Under the pieces are notes generated by a model. It did no database searches, was not told the DNA's origin, and worked only from the letters and a program-made list of their open reading frames with translations. Both the position numbers and the translations under genes were made by a program. Source: UBA2450 sp045226015 (GTDB lineage: Bacteria > Bacillota_I > Bacilli_A > RFN20 > CAG-826). Taken from it: a stretch of 33,935 bases of DNA. The stretch covers positions 1 to 33,935 of the forward strand of contig JBGVBY010000018.1 in NCBI GenBank assembly GCA_045226015.1. Direction: 5' to 3'. Within the stretch, counting starts at the first letter, position 1. The number at the start of each line of letters is the position of its first letter. Of the stretch, positions 15,404 through 22,795 are shown one piece after another.

Positions 15404-15497
15404 TTGACTAAGAAAAATGTTATATAAAGTTAAATTATATTTAAGAAGTATATAAGGAATTTTGCTGTTGACTAAGCACTTAAATTGGGATGATAAT
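15404..15497 (+). promoter_or_regulatory. topA promoter region with a repeated TTGACTAAG
   Basis: TTGACTAAG occurs at 15404-15412 and 15468-15476. The second gives TTGACT (15468-15473), an 18-nt spacer and GATAAT (15492-15497), a plausible promoter with a short leader to ATG 15515. The first has no equally good -10 at normal spacing. The rest of the 157-bp gap is AT-rich, with a weak hairpin TAATTTAC-TTT-GTAAATTA (15363-15381) after dprA. Confidence 0.5.
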
Positions 15498-15514
15498 TTT
15501 GGAACGAAACAAGT

Positions 15515-17617
15515 ATGAAGTTAGTTATTGTTGAATCTCCAACCAAATGTGAAACTATCAAAAGATACCTCGGTGATGAGTATGTTGTTAAGGCTTCTTA
15601 CGGCCACATTCGCGACCTCGCCACTAAAGGAAAAGGGGGTCTAGGAATTGATATCGATAATGGGTTCGCGCCCGTGTACGTTATTAATAAAGATAAAAAG
15701 AAGGTTGTCTATGACTTACAAAAAGCTGCTAAAGAAGCTGATGAAGTAATTCTTGCAACTGACCCTGATAGAGAAGGTGAAGCGATAGCCTGGCACTTAG
15801 CAAAAGTGCTCGATTTAGATGTGGGTACAAACAAACGATTAGAGTTCCATGAAATCACTCGTGATTCCATTGGGGAAGCGATGAAAAACCCACGCACCAT
15901 TGATCTTGATTTAGTGTCTTCTCAAGAAGCGAGAAGAATCTTAGACCGTATCATTGGTTTTAAACTCTCTGCTTTAATCAACAAGAAGATTCATTCTAAG
16001 AGTGCGGGACGTGTTCAATCCGCCACTTTAAAACTTGCTTATGATCAAGAACTAAAGATTGATTCATTTGTTCCAGAAGAATACTATAAATCAAATGTTG
16101 TTATTTTATTAAATAACAAAGAATATGAACTAACCTTTGTTAAAGATAGAGAAGGCAATAAAGAAATCCTAAATAAAGAGACCGCTGATAAGATATTAAA
16201 TTCTTTAGGTAATGAGGCTAAGGTTATCGATGTTGAAAAAGCTATCAAGACTGTTGATAGTAAGGTTCCTTTTACTACCTCAACATTGCAACAAGAAGCC
16301 TTCTCAAGACTTAAATTTAAGACTGATAAAACTCAAAGAGTGGCACAGTCTTTATATGAGGGTATTCAAGTCAATGGAGAGCATGTTGGTTTAATTACTT
16401 ATATGCGTACCGACTCTACTAGACTTGCTCCTATCTTTGTGGAAAGGGCAAAGAACTTCATCACTGAAAAATTTGGTAAAGAATACTTAGGAAAAGTTAA
16501 AGCGTTTAAAGCCACTGAACTTACTCAAGACGCTCACGAAGCAATTAGACCTACTAGTAATCACCGTACTCCAGATTCAATTAGAAGTTTCTTGACTCCA
16601 GATCAATATAACCTTTATAAATTAATTTATAATCGCACTCTTGCCTCATTAATGAAAGGCAAAAAAGAAGAAGTAATGACTGTCACTTTTGATGTTAATG
16701 GAGTTATTTATAAAGCCGAATTCACTCGTATTCTTTTCCCAGGATATGAAGTGATTTATAAAGACGAAGAAGAAACTAAAATATACGCAACTCTACCAAA
16801 TATTGAAGTGGGACAATCGTTTACGATTTTGGATAAGAAGATGGAACAAAAATTTACCACTCCTCCAACCCGTTATAGCGAAGCTAAAATCGTTAAACTT
16901 ATGGAAGAAGTCGGTATTGGTAGACCATCAACTTATGCTTCAACAATCTCTACTCTTAAAAAGAGAAAATATGTCACTGAAGAAAAAGGCATTTTAACTG
17001 TGACTGATCAAGGAAAGAAAACCGCTCATGTACTTGAGAAATATTTCCCTGACATTGTTAACGCGAAATACACCGCGGATATGGAAAGTAAACTCGACTC
17101 CATTTCTGAAGGAGACGAATCATATTTGAAGATTCTTTCCTCTTTCTATAATGAGTTCACCAAAGAAATCGATAATGCTTACAAAATCATGTACATCGAT
17201 GAAGTGGAAGAAACTGGAGATAAATGTCCAAAATGTGGAGCCCCTTTAATATATCGCGAAGGAAGAAATGGCCGCTTTATTGGATGTAGTAACTACCCAA
17301 AATGTGACTATGTTCAAAAAGAGAAAAAAGAAGTGATATATACAGGAGAGAATTGCCCAATTTGTGGTAAGCCGCTTGTAGAAAGAAGAGACGCCAAAAA
17401 CAATGTTTTTGTTGCTTGCTCTGGCTATCCAAACTGTAACTATATCGCCAAAGATCCTAACAAAGAGTTTGATGAATCAAAAGCGGTGAAGAAATGTCCA
17501 GCTTGTGAAACTGGTTATCTCATTAAAAAACGTGGTAAGTATGGCTATTTCTTAGGATGTAGCAATTATCCTGAATGTAATCACATGGAAAAGATTACGA
17601 AAAGAAGACGCAATTAA
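15515..17617 (+). CDS. topA: DNA topoisomerase I
   Basis: A 700-residue type IA topoisomerase that relaxes negative supercoils. The Toprim domain begins KLVIVESPTKCETIKRYLG and holds TDPDREGEAIAWHL. The catalytic tyrosine is Y296 in TYMRTDSTRL. PPTRYSEAKIVKLMEE and GIGRPSTYA follow. Three C-terminal four-Cys zinc modules begin CPKCGAPL, CPICGKPL and CPACETGYL. Length is close to the Bacillus enzyme (691). dprA before it and a xer gene after it match the Bacillus order, but trmFO is missing. Confidence 0.97.
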   Translation: MKLVIVESPTKCETIKRYLGDEYVVKASYGHIRDLATKGKGGLGIDIDNGFAPVYVINKDKKKVVYDLQKAAKEADEVILATDPDREGEAIAWHLAKVLDLDVGTNKRLEFHEITRDSIGEAMKNPRTIDLDLVSSQEARRILDRIIGFKLSALINKKIHSKSAGRVQSATLKLAYDQELKIDSFVPEEYYKSNVVILLNNKEYELTFVKDREGNKEILNKETADKILNSLGNEAKVIDVEKAIKTVDSKVPFTTSTLQQEAFSRLKFKTDKTQRVAQSLYEGIQVNGEHVGLITYMRTDSTRLAPIFVERAKNFITEKFGKEYLGKVKAFKATELTQDAHEAIRPTSNHRTPDSIRSFLTPDQYNLYKLIYNRTLASLMKGKKEEVMTVTFDVNGVIYKAEFTRILFPGYEVIYKDEEETKIYATLPNIEVGQSFTILDKKMEQKFTTPPTRYSEAKIVKLMEEVGIGRPSTYASTISTLKKRKYVTEEKGILTVTDQGKKTAHVLEKYFPDIVNAKYTADMESKLDSISEGDESYLKILSSFYNEFTKEIDNAYKIMYIDEVEETGDKCPKCGAPLIYREGRNGRFIGCSNYPKCDYVQKEKKEVIYTGENCPICGKPLVERRDAKNNVFVACSGYPNCNYIAKDPNKEFDESKAVKKCPACETGYLIKKRGKYGYFLGCSNYPECNHMEKITKRRRN

Positions 17618-17627
17618 CATCTTTTTT

Positions 17628-17636
17628 TGTTATCAT
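17628..17636 (+). promoter_or_regulatory. Predicted extended -10 for the xer gene
   Basis: TG-T-TATCAT (17628-17636) after a run of seven T leaves 6 nt before ATG 17643. The joint TTTTTTTGTTAT is identical to that before plsX. A weak stem TAACA/TGTTA surrounds the T-run, so an upstream topA terminator here is uncertain. Confidence 0.5.
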
Positions 17637-17642
17637 TTTGAT

Positions 17643-18545
17643 ATGAATAGGCAAACTGAAGAATTCATTTCTTATCTAAAATATCAACGCAATTATTCAC
17701 CTATGACCGCTAAAGCGTATCAAAGAGATGTTGATGATTTTTTCAAATTTCTCTTTGAGGAAGATGTCGATATGGTGGATGTTGATACCGCCATCATTCG
17801 TAATTTCTTAACTCATGAGCTCAAAAGAGGAGTGAGTAAAAGAAGTTGCAAAAGAAAGCTCTCTTCCCTTAATCATTTTTACAAATTCTTACATCAAAAA
17901 GGATATGTCGATGATAACCCATTTATCTTAGTGAAATCTCCAAAGGTTGCTAAGACATTTCCAAAGACTCTTTACACTGAACAAATTAAAGAAATAGTGG
18001 ACCTTAATAGTAAGAGAACTGATGAACTTGCTACTAGAGACCAGGCGATTCTTTCTACTTTAGTTTGTACCGGTATGAGAGCGAGCGAACTTGTAGGACT
18101 CACTATGCAGAGTGTTTCCTTAAATGATCGTGTTATTCGCGTGGTTGGAAAAGGAAACAAAGAAAGAATTGTACCTATCACGAAAGAATGTAGAGAAGAT
18201 ATCAAAAGATATCTTAAGTTATTAAGACCAGAGTTATTATCTCGAGATAAAGAAGGAAGTAAAGCTCTATTTTTAAACTCAAAAGGACAACAATTAACCG
18301 TTAGAGGACTTGAATATATTCTTGATGAAATCGAAGAAAAAACTGGAACATTTGTGGGGCTTCACCCTCATATTTTAAGGCACAGTTTCGCCACCAATCT
18401 TTTAGAAAATGGAGCGGATATTCGTGTTATTCAAGAACTCCTTGGACACGAGAGTTTAAATACCACTCAAATATACACTCATGTCACTGAAGAATCGATG
18501 AAGGAAGCATATAGTAACTTCTTCCCTCGAGCTCATAAGAAGTAA
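17643..18545 (+). CDS. xerC: Tyrosine recombinase, XerC/XerD family
   Basis: A 300-residue site-specific recombinase of the Xer type that resolves chromosome dimers at dif. The N-terminal SAM-like core-binding domain covers about 1-95. The catalytic set is complete: R146 (GMRASEL), K170, H243 and R246 (HILRHSF), H269 (LGHES) and nucleophile Y278 (QIYTHV). Length is exactly typical. Position after topA matches Bacillus xerC (codV), hence the symbol, but sequence alone does not separate XerC from XerD. It is not flanked by mobile-element genes, so I do not read it as a phage integrase. Confidence 0.85.
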   Translation: MNRQTEEFISYLKYQRNYSPMTAKAYQRDVDDFFKFLFEEDVDMVDVDTAIIRNFLTHELKRGVSKRSCKRKLSSLNHFYKFLHQKGYVDDNPFILVKSPKVAKTFPKTLYTEQIKEIVDLNSKRTDELATRDQAILSTLVCTGMRASELVGLTMQSVSLNDRVIRVVGKGNKERIVPITKECREDIKRYLKLLRPELLSRDKEGSKALFLNSKGQQLTVRGLEYILDEIEEKTGTFVGLHPHILRHSFATNLLENGADIRVIQELLGHESLNTTQIYTHVTEESMKEAYSNFFPRAHKK

Positions 18546-18577
18546 TTACTAAAAAATAAAATATTTTTATCTTTCTC

Positions 18578-18606
18578 TTGTTCTATTAGAACTCTTTTGG
18601 TATTAT
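18578..18606 (+). promoter_or_regulatory. rpsB promoter
   Basis: TTGTTC (18578-18583), a 17-nt spacer and TATTAT (18601-18606). The predicted start near 18613 falls at the first leader hairpin. A weak all-AT stem AAAAATA-AAA-TATTTTT (18552-18568) just upstream may end xer transcription. Confidence 0.65.
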
Positions 18607-18612
18607 TACAAC

Positions 18613-18722
18613 GCTGTATTTATACAGAGATTACACACACCGTGAATTCAACTCCATTGTCCCAATAAATATTGGGGGCAGTTGTTCGAAGCGGTGGAGG
18701 CAAAAACATAAGGAGGCTCAAA
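18613..18722 (+). ncRNA. Structured rpsB 5' leader
   Basis: About 110 nt of untranslated leader with hairpin CTGTA-TTTA-TACAG (18614-18627) and stem CCCAAT-AAAT-ATTGGG (18661-18676). AACT and AGTT segments that could pair flank the second stem. A strong AAGGAGG follows. A long structured leader before a ribosomal protein gene suggests autogenous control by S2, which is inference. I cannot assign it to a named RNA family. Confidence 0.5.
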
Positions 18723-19790
18723 ATGAGCGAAGAAAAGAAAGTTGTTAACGAAGAAGTTAACGAAAATGTCGCTGCTAACCCAGTGATGGAAGCAGCCATG
18801 CATGATCCTGATGCACCAATTATCACCATGAAAAAACTCTTAGAGGCTGGTGCACACTTTGGTCATCAAACAAGACGTTGGAACCCAAAGATGAAGAAAT
18901 ACATCTATGGTGCTCGTAACGGAGTCTACATCATCGATCTTCAAAAGACTGTAGACTTAATCATCACCGCTTATAAAGCAATGAAAGAAATCGTTGATAA
19001 CGGTGGTAAAGTTCTCTTTGTCGGAACAAAGAAACAATGTAAAGAAGCAGTGGAAGCCGAAGCATTACGTTCTGGAAGCTTCTATATCACCAACAGATGG
19101 TTAGGTGGTACCCTTACAAACTTCAAAACTATTCAAGGTAGAATTAGATTCTTAAAAGACCTCGAAAGAAGAGAAGAAGAAGGCGAACTCGACTTATTAC
19201 CAAAAGTTGAAGCTGCTCAATTAAGAAAAGAAAAAGAAAAACTTTCTAAGAATTTAGAAGGTATTAAAGAAATGAGAAAGGTGCCAAATGCTTTATTTGT
19301 CATCGATCCAAACCTCGAACATAACGCCGTCGCGGAAGCTAGAAAACTCGGAGTCCCAATCTTTGGTATTATCGACACCAATAGCAACCCAGACCTCGTT
19401 GACTATGTCATTCCTGCTAATGACGACGCCATTAGAAGTGTCAGCTTAATTCTTGCTGTCATCGCTGATGCAATCGTTGAAAGTAAAGGTGGAATGCCTG
19501 TTGTTGCTTATACAAAAGACGAAGGTGAAGATATCACCATGAAAGAAGTCATTAAGCAAACAGATAAAGAAAACGCTGAAAAACTCGCTAAGATTCGTGC
19601 TGAAAGAGCAGCTAGACAAGAAGCTTATGAAAAAGAACAAGCTGCTAGACAACAAGCAAGAGCTGCTAGAGAAGAAGCTGCTAGCGAAGAAAAAAAAGAA
19701 GAAGTAGCGGAAAAGAAACCAGCTGCTAAAAAACCAGCAGCCAAAAAACCAGCTGCTCCAAAGAAAGAAAAAACTGAGGAAGCAAAATAA
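18723..19790 (+). CDS. rpsB: 30S ribosomal protein S2 with long terminal extensions
   Basis: A 355-residue S2, against about 240-260 usually. The core starts at ITMKKLLEAGAHFGHQTRRW (about 34-53) and ends near IADAIVESKGG (about 245-256). An N-terminal tail of about 33 residues is acidic (SEEKKVVNEEVNENV). The ~100-residue C-terminal tail is a charged Ala/Arg/Gln/Glu helix followed by KPAAK repeats ending KTEEAK. ATG 18723 is chosen because AAGGAGG lies 7 nt upstream. An in-frame ATG at 18672 lies in the leader and lacks a ribosome binding site. It is co-transcribed with tsf, 1 nt downstream. Confidence 0.95.
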   Translation: MSEEKKVVNEEVNENVAANPVMEAAMHDPDAPIITMKKLLEAGAHFGHQTRRWNPKMKKYIYGARNGVYIIDLQKTVDLIITAYKAMKEIVDNGGKVLFVGTKKQCKEAVEAEALRSGSFYITNRWLGGTLTNFKTIQGRIRFLKDLERREEEGELDLLPKVEAAQLRKEKEKLSKNLEGIKEMRKVPNALFVIDPNLEHNAVAEARKLGVPIFGIIDTNSNPDLVDYVIPANDDAIRSVSLILAVIADAIVESKGGMPVVAYTKDEGEDITMKEVIKQTDKENAEKLAKIRAERAARQEAYEKEQAARQQARAAREEAASEEKKEEVAEKKPAAKKPAAKKPAAPKKEKTEEAK

Positions 19791-19791
19791 T

Positions 19792-20664
19792 ATGGCCGAT
19801 AGTTTAATTGATTTAATCAAAGTACTTCGTGATCGTACCGGTGCAGGTCTTATGGACTGTAAAGGTGCTCTTCTCGCTAATGACTGTGATTTAGAAAAAG
19901 CCAGTGATTGGTTAAGAGAAAAAGGCTTAGCAAAAGCTGCTAAGAAAGCCGATCGTATTGCTGCTGAAGGTCTTGCCTTAGCAGTTAAATGCCCATCCTG
20001 TGGCAAAGTTGTCGTTTTAGAAGTTAACTGTGAAACAGACTTCGTTGCTAAAGGTGATGCTTTCCGTGCTTTCGTTGAAGCTATCGCTGGAGTCATTCTT
20101 AAGAATGAACCAAAAGATGTTGAAGAAGCAAAAGGTTTATGTTCTGAACTCTTTGCAGACGCAACCGTGAAGATGGGTGAAAAATTCGACTTAAGAAGAT
20201 TCACCATCATCCCACAAGAAAATAACGTGATCGGTTCTTATGTCCACATGGGCGGTAAGATTGCCGTTGCTGTTTCTTTAAGTGGTGGTAGTGATGAAGT
20301 TGCAAAACAAATCGCAATGCACATCGCCGCTAATAATCCACAATACTTAACAGTTAATGATGTTCCTAGTGATGCTAGAGAACACGAATTATCTGTTCAA
20401 AAGGAAGCTGCTAAAAACGATCCAAAATTAGCTGGTAAACCAGAACCAGTTCTAGAAAAAATCTTAGAAGGTAAAATCAACAAATACTTTGCTGAAATGA
20501 CCTTAGAAGCACAACCATTCTTAATGGATGATAGCAAGACCGTTGGTCAATTTGCTTCAGAAAAAGGCGTTAAGATTTTATCATTCGTCCGTTACGCTGT
20601 TGGTGAAGGCATCGAAAAGAGAAAAGATGACTTTGCTAGCGAAGTAATGAGCCAAGCAAAATAA
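19792..20664 (+). CDS. tsf: Elongation factor Ts
   Basis: A 290-residue guanine nucleotide exchange factor for EF-Tu. The N-terminal UBA-like domain holds VLRDRTGAGLMDCKGALLANDCDLEKA, given here as LRDRTGAGLMDCKGAL then DLEKASDWLREKG. The diagnostic core is NCETDFVAKGDAF. An unusual CPSCGK precedes it (about residues 64-69), giving a CxxC near the Cys of NCETD. Length is normal. It starts one base after rpsB, with GAGGA in the rpsB end as a possible ribosome binding site, and ends at a strong terminator. Confidence 0.96.
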   Translation: MADSLIDLIKVLRDRTGAGLMDCKGALLANDCDLEKASDWLREKGLAKAAKKADRIAAEGLALAVKCPSCGKVVVLEVNCETDFVAKGDAFRAFVEAIAGVILKNEPKDVEEAKGLCSELFADATVKMGEKFDLRRFTIIPQENNVIGSYVHMGGKIAVAVSLSGGSDEVAKQIAMHIAANNPQYLTVNDVPSDAREHELSVQKEAAKNDPKLAGKPEPVLEKILEGKINKYFAEMTLEAQPFLMDDSKTVGQFASEKGVKILSFVRYAVGEGIEKRKDDFASEVMSQAK

Positions 20665-20670
20665 TTATTA

Positions 20671-20698
20671 AAAGGAACACTTTTGTGTTTCTTTTTTT
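20671..20698 (+). terminator. Intrinsic terminator of rpsB-tsf
   Basis: AAAGGAACAC (20671-20680), loop TTTT, GTGTTTCTTT (20685-20694) pair over 10 bp with one G-U and end in a T7 run. It lies before the pyrH ribosome binding site. As no clear pyrH promoter is visible, it may act as an attenuator. Confidence 0.85.
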
Positions 20699-20716
20699 AA
20701 AAAAGGAGATGAGTTT

Positions 20717-21436
20717 ATGTACAAACGTGTCTTATTGAAACTTAGTGGTGAAGCACTCGGAATCAAAAGTAGTGACAACATCATTGACGTTGAATCTCTT
20801 AAGAGCATCTGCGAGAAGATTAAAATTCTTCATGATGACGGATTAGAGGTTGCTATCGTTATTGGTGCGGGTAACATCTGGAGAGGAAAAGTTGCTGAAA
20901 AGATTGGCATTGAGCGTGTTCCTGCTGATTTTATGGGAATGCTCGGCACTGTTATTAACGCAGTTGCAATGAGTAGCGCTCTTAAGAAAATTGGAGTGCC
21001 TTCTGTCGTTTATAGTGCGATTCCTGAAATTAAAGATGTGACTTTTGCTTATGATGCTGATAAAGTAAAAGAAGATTTATCTCAAGGAAAAGTATGTTTC
21101 CTTGCTGGTGGAACTGGAAAACCATTTTTCACCACAGACACTGCTGCTACTCTTAGAGCGATTGAAACCGGTTGTGACGCTATCTTAATGGCGAAAAACG
21201 GAGTCAAAGGTGTCTACGATAAAGATCCAACTCAATATTCGGATGCGAAATTCTATCCAGAAATCACTTTCAAAGAGATGCGTGATATGAATATCCAAAT
21301 CATGGATCAAAGTGCAATTGAACTCATTGAAAAATCTGATATTGAGATCTTAGTGTTCTCAATGCAAAACATTGAAAACTTCCAACGCGCCGCTAAAGGA
21401 GAAAACGTTGGAACCATCTGTAAAAAGGAGAGATAA
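20717..21436 (+). CDS. pyrH: Uridylate kinase
   Basis: A 239-residue bacterial UMP kinase of the amino acid kinase fold, converting UMP to UDP. It shows YKRVLLKLSGEALG at the N-terminus, VIGAGNIWRGK, DFMGMLGTVINAVAM, GGTGKPFFTTDTAATLRA and AKNGVKGVYDKDP. Length is standard. The ribosome binding site AAGGAG is strong. It is followed by frr after 3 nt, the near-universal pyrH-frr pair. Confidence 0.97.
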   Translation: MYKRVLLKLSGEALGIKSSDNIIDVESLKSICEKIKILHDDGLEVAIVIGAGNIWRGKVAEKIGIERVPADFMGMLGTVINAVAMSSALKKIGVPSVVYSAIPEIKDVTFAYDADKVKEDLSQGKVCFLAGGTGKPFFTTDTAATLRAIETGCDAILMAKNGVKGVYDKDPTQYSDAKFYPEITFKEMRDMNIQIMDQSAIELIEKSDIEILVFSMQNIENFQRAAKGENVGTICKKER

Positions 21437-21439
21437 AAT

Positions 21440-21985
21440 ATGGATGCTTATGCTTTAGAAGCTAAAGAAAAGATGAACAAATGTATCGAAAGTTATAAAA
21501 ACACACTTTCTACATTAAGAACTGGTAGAGCTAGCCCTGCTATGCTTAACGGTATTGAAGTTGATTACTACGGTAGTCCTACTCCAATCAATCAAATCTC
21601 ATCTATTTCTGCACCAGAACCAAGACAACTTTTAATCAAACCATACGATAAGAATGATGTGAAAAACGTTGTCTCTGCTATCAATGCTTCTGATTTAGGA
21701 ATTAACCCAATCAATGAAGGTAACTGCATTAGACTTATTATCCCTGCTTTAACAGAAGATAGACGTAAAGAAATTGTTAAACAAGCTCATCGTTACGCAG
21801 AAGATGCAAAAGTAGCAATTAGAAATGTCAGAAGAGATTATATGGATGTTATCAAAATTGATGATTCCTACTCTGAAGATCTCCTTAAAAGAGGACAAGA
21901 CGATATTCAAAAAGTAACCGACGAAGCGGTAAAAGATGTCGATGTCATCTTAGCGGACAAAGAAAAAGAAATCATGGCGATTTAA
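21440..21985 (+). CDS. frr: Ribosome recycling factor
   Basis: A 181-residue RRF that, with EF-G, splits post-termination ribosomes. It shows TLRTGRASPAMLNGIEVDYYG, given here as LRTGRASPAMLNG and VDYYGSPTPINQ, then LIIPALTEDRRKEIVKQ and VRNVRRDYMD-type IRNVRRDYMD. Length is standard (185). The ribosome binding site AAGGAG lies in the end of pyrH. A strong terminator follows. Confidence 0.97.
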   Translation: MDAYALEAKEKMNKCIESYKNTLSTLRTGRASPAMLNGIEVDYYGSPTPINQISSISAPEPRQLLIKPYDKNDVKNVVSAINASDLGINPINEGNCIRLIIPALTEDRRKEIVKQAHRYAEDAKVAIRNVRRDYMDVIKIDDSYSEDLLKRGQDDIQKVTDEAVKDVDVILADKEKEIMAI

Positions 21986-22021
21986 TCTCCAAAATTTCTT
22001 TAAGAAAAATTTATCATTAAT

Positions 22022-22043
22022 AAGTGCGCTCGGGCGCACTTTT
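22022..22043 (+). terminator. Intrinsic terminator of pyrH-frr
   Basis: AAGTGCGC (22022-22029), loop TCGG, GCGCACTT (22034-22041), followed by TTATT. It has a stable 8-bp GC-rich stem with a UNCG-type loop but a short T-run. Confidence 0.8.
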
Positions 22044-22047
22044 ATTA

Positions 22048-22053
22048 TATAAT
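22048..22053 (+). promoter_or_regulatory. Predicted -10 for uppS
   Basis: TATAAT lies 16 nt before ATG 22070 and directly after the frr terminator. The predicted leader is about 10 nt with no Shine-Dalgarno. A second candidate, TG-G-TATCAT at 22059-22067, is too close to the ATG. Confidence 0.4.
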
Positions 22054-22069
22054 TAAGCTGGTATCATTT

Positions 22070-22795
22070 ATGGAAAAGTCAGAATTCAAATTAAAACATG
22101 TAGCCTTCATTATGGATGGCAATGGCCGTTGGGCAAAACGTCGTGGACTTCCACGTCATTTAGGACACAAAGCAGGATGTGATCGCATCGTTGATATTTA
22201 CGAAGAATGTTTAGCACAAAACATCTATGCGATGAGTCTATATGCTTTCTCAACTGAAAACTGGAATCGTCCAAAAGATGAAATTAGACATTTATTCAAT
22301 TACTTAGATATTTTCTTCAAAAGAGAAATTGACCGTATTGTAAGAGATGGAAGTAGAGTTATGGTAAGTGGAGATATCTCTAGACTTCCAGAAAAGACTC
22401 AAAAGACTATCAATAAAGCAATTGAAAGAACGAAAGATAACAATTCATTCGTCTTTAATATCTGTCTCAACTATGGAGGGAAAGCGGAAATCGTTAGAGC
22501 CGCTAAACTCTTTGCAGAAGATGTTAAAGAAGGAAAACATAAACCAGAAGATATCAGTGAAGAATTATTTGAAACATATCTATATACAAAAGATTTACCA
22601 CCAGTCGATTTATTAATCCGTACCAGTGGTGAATTAAGAACTAGTAACTATCTCCCATGGCAACTTGCATATGCGGAATTCATTTTCCCAATTACCCCAT
22701 GGCCAGATTTCACAAAAGAAGAATTTAGAAAATGTATCGATGAATATTATTCGAGGAATAGGAGGTTTGGAACAGTAAATGAAAAAGAAAGATAA
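22070..22795 (+). CDS. uppS: Isoprenyl transferase (undecaprenyl diphosphate synthase)
   Basis: A 241-residue cis-prenyltransferase that elongates farnesyl diphosphate to the undecaprenyl carrier for wall glycans. It shows VAFIMDGNGRWAKRRGLPRHLGH, given here as FIMDGNGRWAKRRG and RHLGHKAGCD, with catalytic Asp in MDGNGRWA. YAFSTENWNRP, NYGGKAEIVRA, LLIRTSGELRTSNYLPWQ and AYAEFIF follow. Length is typical. It opens the uppS-cdsA-dxr-rseP-polC run and overlaps cdsA by 17 nt. Confidence 0.97.
   Translation: MEKSEFKLKHVAFIMDGNGRWAKRRGLPRHLGHKAGCDRIVDIYEECLAQNIYAMSLYAFSTENWNRPKDEIRHLFNYLDIFFKREIDRIVRDGSRVMVSGDISRLPEKTQKTINKAIERTKDNNSFVFNICLNYGGKAEIVRAAKLFAEDVKEGKHKPEDISEELFETYLYTKDLPPVDLLIRTSGELRTSNYLPWQLAYAEFIFPITPWPDFTKEEFRKCIDEYYSRNRRFGTVNEKER

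Noticed and set aside
17643..18545. The tyrosine recombinase as part of a mobile element or integron
   Set aside because: It is in the normal topA-xer position, and there are no attachment repeats, cargo genes or phage genes around it.
18672..18722. Upstream in-frame ATG for rpsB
   Set aside because: It falls in the structured leader and has no ribosome binding site. AAGGAGG lies just before ATG 18723.
19720..19770. Tandem DNA repeat encoding KPAAK as a mobile or CRISPR-like repeat
   Set aside because: The 15-nt units are few and in frame, and are explained by the S2 tail. No CRISPR array was seen anywhere in the window.
19446..20210. 254-residue minus-strand ORF rich in Ser and Phe
   Set aside because: It is antisense to the Lys/Glu-rich rpsB tail and tsf. 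The composition is the mirror of the real genes, and it has no start signals.
22059..22067. TGGTATCAT as an extended -10 for uppS
   Set aside because: Only 2 nt lie between it and the ATG, so transcription would begin inside the coding region.
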